DNA of 64,000 nucleotides from Hymenoscyphus infarciens (lineage: Eukaryota > Ascomycota > Leotiomycetes > Helotiales > Helotiaceae): the NCBI GenBank assembly GCA_001414345.1, contig LLCB01000271.1:1-64000 (forward strand). Reading direction: 5' to 3'. Below the pieces are notes generated by a model. That model saw only the letters and a list, made by a program, of their open reading frames with translations. It was not told the origin of the DNA and made no database searches. The translations under genes and the position numbers were made by a program. Of the stretch, positions 46,689-60,560 are shown in pieces; the stretch's first letter is position 1; the number at the start of each line of letters is the position of its first letter.

Positions 46689-49600
46689 TTTATTTATTTA
46701 TTTATTTATTACTATTTAACATTAGACAGAGTCTAGATCGCGTAGTCTAGGTCTTAAAAAGTCCTAAAAGAGGGCAAATAACGCTAGAGGGGTGCTCTAG
46801 GCTATAGAGAGCGTAAACGAGTGAGCTAATTTATAAAAGACAGTTTAAAGAGAAGCTCTACTTTTAAAACAGCTCTTATTCTTAAATAGTTTAATAAGTT
46901 AGAAGAAGATAAAGGAGATATATAAAAGTATAAGAGAGAGGAGAAAGATAAAGTAATTAAACTATTTTAAGAGATAGATCTTTATAAAGAATTTAGTCTT
47001 AGTATAGACCTTATAAAAGAGTTCTTTAGACCTAGGTTTAAAGAGGAGTTAAGGCTTTCCTTTAGCCTCGGCTAATAGCCTTAGGTCTTTCTTATTTATA
47101 AGCTTATAAAAGAGTAGGTAGAATTATGTCTTTATCTTCTTATATTTATAGTTCCTTAACTTTAGAAGTATATTAAAGTAGAAGAAGTAAAGGTAGTATA
47201 CTATAAAGTCTCTATAGCTAGTATAAGCTATAATTAGCTAAGCTAGGACCTCTCTTAGTAGCTTAAGAGTCTTAGGCTTTAAGGACTAGGAAGTAAGACC
47301 TAGCCTCTTATAGGTGTCTAAGAGCGTAGTTTACTAGAGTTAATTTATAAGCTTAATTCCTATCTTCTTAGCCTTATAATTAAGTATAGTAGTATAGAGT
47401 AAGAGGTAGGAGCTAGAAGAAGGAGTTAAGTAAGCTACTTTCCTTATAGCTTAGTTAGCTATTATATTACTATAGATTCCTATATAACTAAGGTACTATC
47501 TTATTTAAATTTTTCTAGGGTATAGCTAGGTAAAGTTAAAGACCTTATTAAAGGTTCCTTATAATATATTATAAGACTAGTAGGTTAGTTAGAGTATAGC
47601 TTTAAGGTTATTAAGATAAATCTAGTATTTTATAACTAAGGACTAAAAAGAGGATCTAAGAGCTAGTTTAAGGCTAAGTAGGGTAGCTTTCGCCTTTATA
47701 TTATAGATTTCTAAGGTTTTATTAAAAAGGAAGAGCTTTATATTTAATATAACCCTTCTTCTTATAAGGTATATACCTCTACTAGTACTTTTATTATCTA
47801 AGTAAGAGTTATTAGTAAATATAACTAAGTTTATAAAAGAGACTAAGGTAAGGAATTTAAGGAATTTAGCTTTATAAGATTCTTTATTACTATTAAAGCT
47901 TAAGCCTACTATCTTAAGAAGATAGGTTTATTAGTTAAAACCTCTATTCTATAGAAGGTCTTAAATTAGATCGATTTCTTCTAAGAGAGAGAGAGGTTAA
48001 GAGAACTAGTAAATAAGCCTAGCCTTTAAGTAAGAGTTATTTAGGTATTACTTAAGTAGGTAAGCTAAGTTAAAACGTTAGGTTCTAGCTTTAAAGGCTT
48101 TACCTTTAGTAGTAAGAGTAATCTTAGTAGCTAATAAGCTAGATTTTATAAGGAGTACTAAGGTAGGGGTAGTTTTATAAACTAGAAGGATGATTCTAGT
48201 ATACTTTATAACTACTCTATCTAGGAGTATTAGGTAATAGCTAATCTAGTTATTTATAAGGCCTATACTACCTATTTTCTTTATCTAGCCTAGATACTAG
48301 GTCTTATATCTAAAGTAAGTAATTAAAAGGATATAAGCTATAATAGCTTATTTTAGGAGGTATAGAGAGGATCCTCTTACTATATTTATTATACTTTTAA
48401 GAGTATTAGCTATAAAGGTAGCTTTACTAGCTATTCTTTTAATATAGCTATAAAAAGTAAGGTAAGGGTTAAAGAAGATACTAAGCTACTAAAGCTCTTT
48501 TATAAGCTCTATTATCTTTCCTTTAACTATAATAGAGAGGGGAGGTTAAATCCCTCTTCCTTTTTACTTTCTTTTATAAGAGAAGTAGATAAGTTTTAAC
48601 TTTTTAGTATTAAAGGTAATACTCTTATTTATACCTTACTTAAGTATACTAGTTACTTATTCTATAAGTAGTATAATATTCTCTACCTTTAAAGGTCTAG
48701 AGGTAAGTAGTTTAATATTATTAGTATAGTTAAATCTCTATACTACTAGAAGCAAGCTAACTTCTAACCTAAATAGAGGTTAGATATATAGTATAAAAAG
48801 GATTAGTAAGATAGGCGAGCTTTAAGAGAGGCTATATTTAAGTAAGATAGCATCTCTTATCTCTTTATTAAGCTTTACTTTTATAAATCTATTAGTTAAG
48901 AAAGAGGAGACCTATTCTATAAAGTAGTATAGCTATTCTTATTCTCTAAGTCTTTTAATTAAGTAGCTAAGAAGTACTATATTAAAGGCCTTCTTAATAT
49001 TAAGAGTAAAGAGAGAGGCTTCTTATTTATCTATAAAAGCTAACTTAATATTAAAAGTAAGGTAGGTAGTAAAGTCTATAGTAGCTCTTAGTAAGAGAGC
49101 GCTAAACTAGTTCTATCCTAGAATAGTATGTTTAATAGCTATCTAAGAGACTTGCTTAGTAAGAAGCCTTTTAAGTCCTTTTCTAAGAACTAAGAGTAGT
49201 ATAATTAGCTAGTATACTTAAAGGGAAGATTTATCTTTTTTATTAGGCTTTAGAATAATAGTAATAATAGTAGTATAGAAGATTTTTAAGTAAAAGCCTA
49301 TCTTAATATAGCCTTTAAATAAAGAGAAGATAAGGCTTAATATTTATAGCTAGGCTACTTTAAAAACCCTTATTATAAGCTTATCCTCTCTTAGTATAGT
49401 TAAAGCTTTACTAAGGATTAATTCCTTAACCTTATATAAAGTAAGGTTAGCTTATAAGAGAGACTAGAAAGTAGTAGTTAAGGTATTAAATAGAATATTC
49501 TTAACCTCGGCCTTATTTATAAGTAGCTCTTATACTAGGATCTTTTACTTTTCTTAAGTAGTAAAGCCTAATTAGCTTATTAAGTCCTTTAAAAGTAGGG

Positions 49601-52414
49601 ACTTATAGACTCTAGTACTCTAGTACTATTTATAAATCTTAAAAACGTCTTTACTACTTATTATCTTATTAATTAGACTATAGAAGTGTTCTCTCTTTAC
49701 TTTTTAGATCTCTTATCTTAGACTCTTATAGAGAGACTTTAAGGCTTATAAGTTTATTCTACGTCTTTATACTTACCTAGCCTTAGTAGCTACTACCTAG
49801 TACTCCTTATTCTACTAAGGGTATCTAAATCTATAACTGAGTTCTTACTTAGTACTATAAAGATATACGTTATATATACTCTTAGTAATAAATCTTACTA
49901 AGGCCTCTAATAAATTAGTATTTAGTTACTTTATAAGTTTAAATAGCTATTATATTTTAAGCTTACTTTAAAGAGTTACTTCGAAGGTTTTAGCGTTAAG
50001 AGTACTAAGCTTTAAAAGCGGGTCCTTCTCTATTAGATTTCCTATATATAGGAGCTAAGTAAGAAGTAAGAGATAATCTAAGCTATATTTAAAAAAGAGA
50101 TCTACTTTAGTAGAGGCTCTTTTTTAGAAGAGGTTATTAGAGTAAAAGGTAAGGTTAAGAGTATTATTAAAGTTATATGTTTATATCTTAGAGAGAGTAG
50201 AAAGTTATAGCTCTCTATCTTTTACCTAGCTAATAAGTAGAGAGGACTATATACTTTCTTAGCTAAGGAAGTCTAGTTACTAGAGCTAGCTCTTTAAATT
50301 TAAGTCTTTAGCTATAAGAGTATTTATAGTATAGATATATTCTAAGTTAAGAACGAGGTTAATAGCCTCTCTAGTACTCTTAGCGCCTAAGAGAGTATTA
50401 TATATATTAAGGATATATAGTAGAGGGCTTTAAGAGAGCGTAATCTTAATATAAATAAGGTCTTAGTAATTAAGTAAGAGTATAATTAGTAATTATTAGC
50501 TTAAGAAGATGCTTACCTCTTTTTATATAAAAGTAAGTGTTTAAGAGAGGTCCTTATTCTAGTTATAAATAGGTGAAAAGTAAGTATAGTTTAAGTAGTG
50601 TCTTATAATCTAATAGTTAATCTCCTTTTAGTAAATATATAGTTCTTATATAAGAACTATATCTACTTATCTAGAATATATAAGTTAGAGAGCTAGTTCT
50701 TAGTACTTACTAGACTTATATATATTAATTTATAAGACTTAGAGATAGTATTATTTAAGAGGTCCTTATCTACTTATAAGAGGAGGAGATTAAAGTAGGT
50801 GTTAGAGCTCTTAAGTTAAGAGATAGAGTATAAGGGTAGAGAAGAGAAGGTGTTTAGGATAGCTTCTTTACTTAACTAAGGGTTTAGAGGAAGAGAAAGA
50901 GTAGTAGGACAGTCTATTTCTATATCTATAAAGCTATAAGGTAAATCGTCCTCTTTTCTTAGTTGTTACTTAGAGTATACTTATTAAATAGATCTTATAT
51001 TCTCTATTAAAAGTAGAGGTTTAGTAGCTTTTAGCTAGAGTTAATATATAATATTATCTAAGGTATAAGAACTGCTATAGTATAAGTACTTTAATTTATA
51101 TTAAGAGTATTTAATATACTAAGAATAGAAGTCTTTTAAGTGTTTTATACTACTATAGAGGTAGTATTATTAGCTTTTATTATAATTCTAAGTATTATAC
51201 TATTACTAGTACTTTAAGTACTAAATTATAGTAGACTTCTTTAAAAGACGCTTTAAGTAGACTCTACTACCTAGAATTAAGGTTATGTTTAAGATAGTAG
51301 AGGGGCCTCTTACGTCCTCTTCTTTAAAGAAGGCTACTTAAGTAGTATAGAATAGGTTATTTAAGAGGGAGCTAGTAGCTATATAAACTCTTATAGAGTT
51401 AGCTCTAATTCGTTCCTTAATTACTAATACTACTACTTTAGAAGTAGTAAGAGCTAGAGTTGATTAAATTACTCTTACTTAAGTAATCTAAATAGATTCT
51501 ACCTTCTAAGGAATACTTAAAATATAGAAAGCTATCTAGTTTTATAGAAGCTTTATTCTAGTAGTACTAAAAAGAGTTTATATACTAGCTTTCTTTACTA
51601 AGAGAGATTATAAAGCTTCTTTATCTTTAGAGATAATAGTAAAGCTAGAATTAACTAAGAGTATCTTATATACTAGGTCTTTATATCTAATTCCTAGGTT
51701 ATAAAGTGTTAGGAAAATAACGTAGGTAGAGTAAACTCTATTTAAGGAGTTAGGTAGGATTTGAATAAAAAGCCTAGATCTCTTATTCTTATTCTTCTAA
51801 ATAGAAGAGAGAGAGTAGAGTAGAGTTATTATTATTATTATTATCTTTTTTAAAGACTTAGTAGTTTAAGGTATCTTTTTAGGTAATAAGGTATTCTTAG
51901 TAGTTTATATATAAGAAATTTTTCTTATAGTATTTAAAAAGGAGGGAAGGGTTAGAGAGAGCGTAGTAGCGTCTCTATACTCTAAGTAAGTACTATAGGC
52001 TAAGAGAAGAGGAGGTAAGGTCTTCTTAGTATATACTTTATAGTAGGAGAGGCTAAGGTTAGTAACCTAGGTATAGAAGGTTTAAAGAAGAGGTAAGAGA
52101 TCTAAGAAGGTACTATTAAGGATAGTATTTAAATAGTAGTTTATAGCTTCTCTAATACCTCTAAAGAAGGTTTAGGCTATAGTGTCTTATTTAAGAGACT
52201 TAGAAGTTTTAGAGATAAAGTGTTATTAGATAGCTATAATAAGAGGAATTAGGTAAACCTCTCCCCTTCTTACCCCTCTTTCTAGAAGTATAGACGAGGA
52301 TAGAGGGCCTTTTAGAAGAGACTCTATAAAAGGAATTTCGCTTTTTAATCGAGTATAAGTGAGATTAAGCGTTTTAGACTAAAAAATTTAGTCTCTGAAA
52401 AAAGGTTGTTATAT
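46689..52414 (-). mobile_element. full-length non-LTR retrotransposon (LINE) relic
   Basis: A 16-bp target duplication, TAGTCTAGACTATATA, occurs at 46673-46688 and 52415-52430 in the same orientation. The left edge of the body is a (TTTA)n run (46689-46710), which on the minus strand is a (TAAA)n 3' tail, so the element reads leftward and is about 5.73 kb long. On the minus strand, 48717-48728 reads TATACTAATAAT within a context fitting the reverse-transcriptase motif YADD after C-to-T changes. It lies about 2 kb from the 3' end, a suitable place for the RT of a Tad1/I-type LINE. G+C is slightly higher than the surroundings. All frames are broken. Confidence 0.7.
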
Positions 52415-52626
52415 TAGTCTAGACTATATAAGAGAGTAATAATAGAAGTTTTCTAGTATAAGAAGAGAAGAGAGATATTATTATAAGTTCTAACTTCGCC
52501 TTTACTAAATTTAAATCTACTAATAATCTAAGACTAGTCTTAACTAATAAAAGTATATATAGACGTAGCTTTTATAATAAGAATAGTGTTTATAATAAAG
52601 GTAGTATTATTTAGAATAGCTTTAAA

Positions 52627-52662
52627 AATAATAAGACTATTATAGAAAATAGTCTTATTATT
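52627..52662. repeat. perfect 15-bp inverted repeat
   Basis: AATAATAAGACTATT and its exact reverse complement are separated by six bases (ATAGAA). It immediately precedes an 18-bp tandem array. Confidence 0.85.
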
Positions 52663-52664
52663 CT

Positions 52665-52772
52665 TAGTACTATTTTAACTAATACTATTCTTATTACTAA
52701 TACTATATCTATTATAAATACTATCTCTATTATAAATACTGCTTTTATCTTAAATACTACTTTTATTATAAA
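52665..52772. repeat. 18-bp tandem repeat, about six copies
   Basis: Units such as TACTATCTCTATTATAAA repeat at a constant 18 bp (52665, 52683, 52701, 52719, 52737, 52755). The period is a multiple of three, so this may be a former six-residue protein repeat. Confidence 0.75.
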
Positions 52773-54274
52773 TATATTAAATACTAAGCGTCTATTCTAA
52801 TATAAAATAAGGATTTAGATAGCTAAATATACTTTTAAATATTAGAGAATAGTTTAATATTTAAAAATAAGAGTAAGGTCTAAGTACTAACTAATATATA
52901 CTCTAAATTATAATTCTAAGTTAGATTAGCTAAGGCTAAGTTTTATACTTTTATAACACTTTATAAGTCTATTATCTTATAAAACTATAAAAGAGGAATT
53001 TATAGAGGTTAAAGGAATTAGGCTTAGATTATAAGAAGAGAGTAAAGTATTTCTTAAAGATGTTAAGAGTTTTAAAATCCTTAGTTATTCTCTCTCTACT
53101 TACTTTATAATAATAAATTAATATAAAGGTATTAGTAATTATAATTCTTTATTTATATTTTTAAAGTAGCTCTTCTTTCTCTAATATTAAGTAAGTATAA
53201 TTTAATAATCTTAAGATAGCTAGTATTATATATAATATTATAAATAGGCTACTAGGTTATTATAGTTATTAATAGTATTTAGTGTTTTAAAATTAAGCTT
53301 TAATAGATAATAGTACTTACTTCTCTCTTTCTCTATCTATCTTACTCTTCTTATTAACTTTATTATAAGTCTTCTAAAGGACTTTTAATCTTAGAATCTA
53401 AAGATAGAGATAATAATTAGCTTTATAAAATAATTTATAATATAAGAAGCTTATACTTAAAAGGAAAAACTAGAGAACTTTTAATAACTTACTTTAGATA
53501 AAGCTTAAGAGAGTAACTATAATTTAAGTATTTTGCTCTAACTTAGTAGATCTAGGCTAGTATATAATACGAAATTATCTAGTTAAAACTCTAAGCTATA
53601 GCTAAGTATTACTACTAAACTAAATATATATCTCTAGGTAGAAGTAACTCTTATTACTCTATATTAATAGGATAAAAAATTAACTTAAAGATAGTATTAA
53701 ACTATTCTTTATCTAGATTTATATACTATACTTCTTAAGACTATTCCTTATTAGCCTTAACTATAGGTTTATATACCTCTGAAATAAACGCTTCTTCTAC
53801 TACTATTACTACTTAGGTTAATACTTAGCTTATATTATCTTCTTTATTTATACCTTTATTATTAACCTTAGCTACCTCTATATTAGAGAAGGATCTAGAT
53901 ATAGAAGATAATATAGGTTTAGATAATAAGAATTTAGATAAGAGAGGTGATAATATAAGATACTAGATACTAGCTTAGATAGCTTAGAATATAAGATAGA
54001 ATCTATAGGCTTATAGCTACGAACCTAGATAAGGAGAAGAGATAGAAGCTATTAGTGATTTATTACTATAAAATATATTAGTATAAGAAGAGAGATCTAA
54101 ACTTAAGAAAAGGAAAAGATAAAGAGACTAGTATACTAGGAATTAGTAAAAATTTAATATATATAAGTTAATTTAGATATAAATAATAGTTATAAAAAGT
54201 ATTTAAATAGAGATATATCTCTAGACCTTCTTTCCTCTATACTTATACTTAAGTACTTATCTAATAATAAATAT

Positions 54275-54590
54275 AGATAGCTTACTTAGTAGCTTACTTA
54301 GTAGCTTACTTACTTACTTTATAATTTAATAGTTTTTAATTTAAAATATATAGTTTATCCTCTTTTATTAGAGCTATCTTCTAGTAAGATTAGCTATCTA
54401 TATTTTATATAATCTAGTATTTTAAGCCCTTTCTACTCTTATTAATATTAAACTTTAAGTTAAAGCTATTAGTTATTTAACCTATTCTATAATTAATTAG
54501 AGGATTATTAATAGTTCTACTCTAGACTTACTAACTTACTTAATAACTTACTTAATAGCTTACTTAATAGCTTACTTAATAGCTTACTTA
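54275..54590 (-). repeat. two AGTAAGCTA-type clusters, reverse orientation
   Basis: AGCTTACTTAGT units lie at about 54275-54320, and AGCTTACTTAAT units at about 54525-54590, in 12-bp steps, with unrelated sequence between them. Confidence 0.7.
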
Positions 54591-57500
54591 TTTAATTATA
54601 ACTTAGAGTTCTTTGATAGAATAGTTTAGTAGTTTAACGTTCTTCTTTATATATCTTATAAGAGTATTTATAATCTTTAAGAGATATATATTATTCTACT
54701 ATAAATTCGTATTTTTAAAACAACCTTTTAAAGTTTAATATCTTAGTATTCTTAATCTTAAGAAGCTTAATTACCTTATAAAGAGTATTTATATACTTAA
54801 CTATAGCTTTATTATTATTACTTCTATTTAATTTAGAAAAATCTTTACTTATATCTTCTTAAGTTTATTAAGATATATAAGGTCTACTTCTATTCTCTTT
54901 CTACTTCTTAAAGCTTAGTAGTAATAAATTTAAAGTATTTAGAGTATTTATAGTATTAAGAATAATATATAAGGATTAGAAGGAGTAATACCTATTATTT
55001 TCCCCTTCTAGCTTATATTACTATACCTCTTATTATAAGTAAGTACTTACTTATAAATAATAATTCTTTTAAGAATATTATACTAAAATAAAAGGGAATT
55101 TACTATATAACTCTCTAGTATAGAATCCTAGTTATTTAGTAGTACTTATAATATATTATATATCTATTTTACTAATCTTTCCTACTTATATATAAGTAGT
55201 TTCTTTTCCTTAATATATTATTATAAGTACTAGTATATATTAATATCTTATAAGATAATAATATTATTTATAAATTAAAGATATAATAGGTTTAAAGTAA
55301 GAGATATAACCTCTTCTTATATAGCTTTATACTACTATATTCTCTAATTAGACTCTTTCTTAAGAGTTTTAAAGTTAAAGGTTTTTAGTAAAATCCCTTT
55401 TAGATAAGCTTTACTAAGAGAGAGTTTATTAAGTAGGTTTTTAATCTTTTAAGCCTACTTCTAAAGTATTAAAAGGCTAGAAAATAGAGTTATTAATTAG
55501 TATTTACTTTAAGAGTAATTTAGAAATAGTATACTACTTATAAAGACTTTAAAGTAACTAGTTAGCCTTTTTTATCCCTTTTATATTATATTAATTATAA
55601 ATATTCCTCTACTTTTAAATTCTTATAGTTACTTAGATTTAAAATTATATAAACTCCTTATTAATATAATACTAGGTCTATAATTTTATATACTTAGTTT
55701 AAAGATCCTCTATTTTTTCCTACTTATTATAAGATTAACCTATTCTTAGTAATTCTACTTTAATAGTAGTAATATAGTCTACTACTATCTTAAAAATACT
55801 CTATTTTCTAGATAGATACTATATAGTATAGGAATTTTAGCTTTAGAGTAGCCTTTTAGAAACTAGTATTAGAATATCTACTAATATAAAGTATTCCTCT
55901 TACTTAATTTAATAATTCTCTTTTATATTTTTCTTATAAAGAAGTAGCTAAAATAGTTTCTTATAAGGTCTTACTTCTTCTAAGTAATAGAGGAATTAGT
56001 ATTACCTTTTAAAAAATATCTTAAGATATAGTATAAGAGAAAATTTTAGAGTTTAAGAACGATTTTAGAGTAATTTAGAAGTAATTTAATAGAAATAAAG
56101 TAGAGAAATAGTATCTTTATTACTTTATAAGTAGTATTATACTCTCTTTTTCTTATAAACTAGTATAGTTGTTACTCTATATAAAGTCTTAGTAAGTCTA
56201 GAATATTATTATTAAACTTAATCTTATATATTAATAATAAGTACTACTAAGCTCTCTTAATATTATTAGAACATTTACTCTCTTTTTTAAGAGTATAGAT
56301 ATACTTTATATTTAAGTAAGTAGAAAGCTAAAGTAACTAAACTTTCCTATAATATTATATTTATAAATTAAGAATACTTTCCTAGCTATAAAAATATTAG
56401 TATTAGTAATATCTTTTTTAAAAGTTTAAAGAAAATAAGAAATAATATACCTCTTTAGTAATATAATTTAATATAATAAGATAAAGTAAGACTTTCTACT
56501 CTAGTCTCTTTCTACTCTCTCTCTATTAGATATCCTAAGTCCTTTAATATAGAAGAGGCTCTATAGTATTTAATATTTAAGAGTATATATATACTAGTAT
56601 ATAGTATTTATTATAAATTAAACCCTAGTATATATCTTAAGATACCTCCTTTATATATAAGAAGCAAATTTATAAGTAATATTATATTAAATAAATATAT
56701 ATATATTTAATAAGAGTCTTAATAAGATACTCTAAAGTATATAACTTATAATCTTATATTTCTCGCTCTAGTACTAATTAATTAGCCTAAGCGTTACCTT
56801 ATAACAATAGACTATATTTATAAGTCTAGTCTAGTTAAGCCTCTTAAACCGTTTAATATTATTAGTAGAAGTAGAGTATATAGCTTTAAAATAATACCTA
56901 TATCTTTTAGATAGCTTATCTTAACCTCTATTCTCCTCTTTCTTATCTAAGGTAGATATGTTTATTAAGCTTTAATTAATAGGTAAATTACTAATAAGTA
57001 TAAGAGCACTTACTAGTATATTAACCTCTCTACTAAGTAGATTTAGTATAAAAAAGCTCTCTTAAAGCTAGCTCTTAATAAAATGTTAATTAGATCTAAT
57101 CTCTCGCTTATATTACTAGTTTCTATTATAACTCTAATAGTATAGACGCTCTAGCCTAGAGTCTAACTCCTTTCTATAAAAGTAAGATAGATAGGTATAT
57201 TATAGTAATACGCTTACTATCTAAGTACTAAAGCCTCTAGTAGAATAAGAGGCTTAAATTTCTTAATTAAATAGTATTTAATAGTACTTAGTAGTTCTAA
57301 TCTAGTTAAAATAAACATAATTCTATAGTTTCTATAAGTCTAGAATATAAATAAAGTATTTAAGTTAAATAAATTATATAAGACTATAAGACTACGCTTA
57401 CTTAGAAATTTTTCTACTTATAATAATATAGTAAAAAAATTCTAAAAGGTCTAGGTAAAAAGCTAGTCTAAAGTTATAAAGACTTAATAGAAAATAACTA

Positions 57501-58147
57501 GCTTTTAATATTAATATTACTTTAGACTATAGATAACTATAATACTTAATTTCCTTATAATTAACTCCTTTTATTAAAACGTTAATTTAACTCTTATTTT
57601 AAAATATTTATAAAGCTTATAATAAAGAGTAATAAGAAGGATATTTCTAGTAATCCTTTTATAGTATATAAAATTATATATTACTTAACTAGTAAATATT
57701 ATTAAACTAAGAAATAGAATAGTATTATTCTAATTACTATAATATATAATCTAGTTTTATAAATTTATTTATATTAGTTTCTTTTTTATAATATTAAAGT
57801 AATAAAGTATAAATATATCTTAATTAATCTATATATTATTATTAAAATCTAAATTATTAAGAAATAAATATTTATTATTATTATTAGTCTCTATTTATTT
57901 ATATTAAGATATTAGCTTATTTTATAGAAGAAAGACAACCTAGGAAAAGATTTTATAAAGAGAGACTCGTTAGAGTACTCTCTAGACCTGGCCTTGATAA
58001 AAAGTTATAATATAATAAGATATATAAGATAGTAGATATATAGAATAGTAGATATATATATAAAGAGGAGAGGGATTAAAGGTAAGAGAAGCTAGGTTAC
58101 TAGTATAGAAGTCTCTATAGATATACTACTTAGTATAAGAGTTATCT

Positions 58148-58207
58148 ATTAAGTAAGCTATTAAGTAAGCTATTAAGTAAGCTATCGAGTAAGCTATTAA
58201 GTAAGCT
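58148..58207 (+). repeat. 12-bp AGTAAGCTA-type array, five copies
   Basis: ATTAAGTAAGCT is repeated five times at exact 12-bp period, with one ATCGAGTAAGCT variant. Reverse-oriented units (AGCTTACT, ACTCGCTAGCTTAC) follow at about 58235-58280, creating potential fold-back structure. Confidence 0.9.
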
Positions 58208-60239
58208 ATGTCATATACCTAGTCTACTATATTTACTAGCTTACTTTCGACCTTACTCGCTAGCTTACCTAGTAGCTCACTTATAAAAGATACTACGCTA
58301 TATCTAAATTATTATATATTTTCTTATTAATTAAAACAATTATCTACTAATAAAGTTTAATATTAATACTAACTATTATCCTATAATATATTATACTTGC
58401 TAAGTAGGTATTCTAAGTATCCTAGCTTTAAACCAAATTAAGATACTAAGAGAAAGTACTTTAATAAAATATCTAAAGACTCTACTAAGGGCTAAACGCT
58501 ATATCTATTATATATATAGATATTAGCTAAATAGAACTATAAGAAAGTAAATCTAATACTAAAAACCTACTCGATTTATGAAATAAATTCCTAAAACATT
58601 TTTATAACTTATACTAACTATACTTCTTAAGCTAGCTCTACTAGACTCTTCTCTAATACGTCGTCCCTTACTAAGGCACTTATACGCGATTTTAACTTCT
58701 TTTTCCTATTAATTATCTTCTTTATAGCTTTATATCTTTTATAAGCTTAAACTAACTAGAGGAGCTATATATTTTCTATTTAATAGTAAAAACTTTTAAT
58801 AATCCTTAAGACTCTACCTATTTACTCTAGTTTAGTTAGAGCTATAATATACTCTACTAAACTATTCTAAGTAGTAAATAAATACTTTATAAGTATTAGT
58901 ATTTATATAAAGTAAAGAGATTATTAATTTAAAGTAAGTATAATCTATTACATTATCTTTATAATAGATAGTAGAATAGTTTTATATCTCTAGAATTTTA
59001 AAATCTAGCTTAGCTTCTTTTACCTAAACCTCTATCTAGTCTACTAATTAAAGAAATAAGGCTAGGTAAAGAGATATAGAGATACTACCTTATAAAAGCT
59101 ATATATAGACGTCTAATAACTTTAAAAGCTTCTACTTAATAAGCTATATAATAAAGGCTATTATCCTACTAGTTATTTTAATAAGATCTTTAAGTTATAA
59201 ATTATTATATATTATTAAAAAAAACAAAGTAAGCTCTAGATAGAGTTAAAGGTTCTATCTCTTATAATAGTTAGAGTTTATAAGTTAGTTTATAGATATA
59301 TCTAGATCTATAGTAATTATAGTAGTAGTAGACGCTATAAGAGAGGGAAGAGAAGCTAATAGGTCTTTAATCTTACTAGAGTAGAGCTCTTTAAAAACTT
59401 TAGTAAAAGACTAGTTAAGTACTCTAATAATACTATCTCTATAATATAGACGTAGTTAGATAATATATCTTCTATAAGTTAAAAGTAGGTAAAGAGTCTT
59501 AGTTCTTATACCTCTATTAAGAAGATATATAGTCTTAGATATTAGAGAACCTAGGATAATCTCTTTATAGTCTTAAGTTCTCTTATAGTACTCTACTCTA
59601 TCCTAACTATAATAATCTTAGAAGTCGATAAAGTAATAGAGTAGTAGGAAATAATCACCTTAATCTTTTTATAATATAGCTTTATTATATTTAATATACT
59701 TTATAATAGTATCTCTAATATCTATTTAGTACTAGACTAATAGCTAGTTCTTTTTAAGGCCTCTTTAATAGAAGATAATATTATGTTTTTAAACTAGACT
59801 TAGAAAATTCTATAGATTATTACTATTATTATAGTAGTTAATAACATTTTAGAGCTATAAGAAAATAATATAATCTCTAGTAGCTACTTTACTATTAAGA
59901 GTGTTATTTCTAGATTTATACTTTAATAGTAGTATATTAAGTTTATTAGTAAGAAGTTAGTAGTCTTCTTTATTAAATATTAAGATAAACCGTTCTTAGC
60001 TATTATAAGATATAGTTAGGATATTCTTAAGCTTTTACTAGAAAACTTTAGTATAAATATAAAGTTCCTACTACTTTTTCTTAATTTAGTTTTAATTAAG
60101 AGTATACTAGAAGGACTTATAAGATTAGATAAAAGCTTTCTCTTTCTTATAATAGGTTATATCTTATCTAAGAGTAGTAGCGTTTACTTATAAGAGAGCT
60201 ACTAGATAAATAGTAATTCTAAAGATATAAATAGTTTAT

Positions 60240-60560
60240 AAGCTAAATATATACTAACTTTATAGGTTTAGTAGTAGAAAGTATCTTTAAGCTAGTATAA
60301 GAGCTATAATACTAAATATATATTAACTCTACTAGTTTAGTAGTAAAAGGTGTCTTTAGATAGAGATATTAGCTATAGTAAGTATAAATCGTTAGCCTTA
60401 CGCGTTTACTAGTAGAAAGTATCTTTAGGCTAGTATAAGAGCTATAATACTAAATATATATTAACTTTATAGGTTTAGTAGTAGAAAGTGTCTTTAAGTA
60501 GAGATGTTAGTTATACTAAGTATATATCGACTTCGCGTATTTACTAGTAGAAGGTATCTT
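60240..60560. repeat. 69-bp-period minisatellite
   Basis: AGTAGAAAG / AGTAAAAGG marks recur at 60273, 60342, 60411, 60480 and about 60546, that is, at 69, 69, 69 and 66 bp. Alternating units are more alike. The period equals 23 codons, so a repetitive protein may once have been encoded. Confidence 0.75.
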
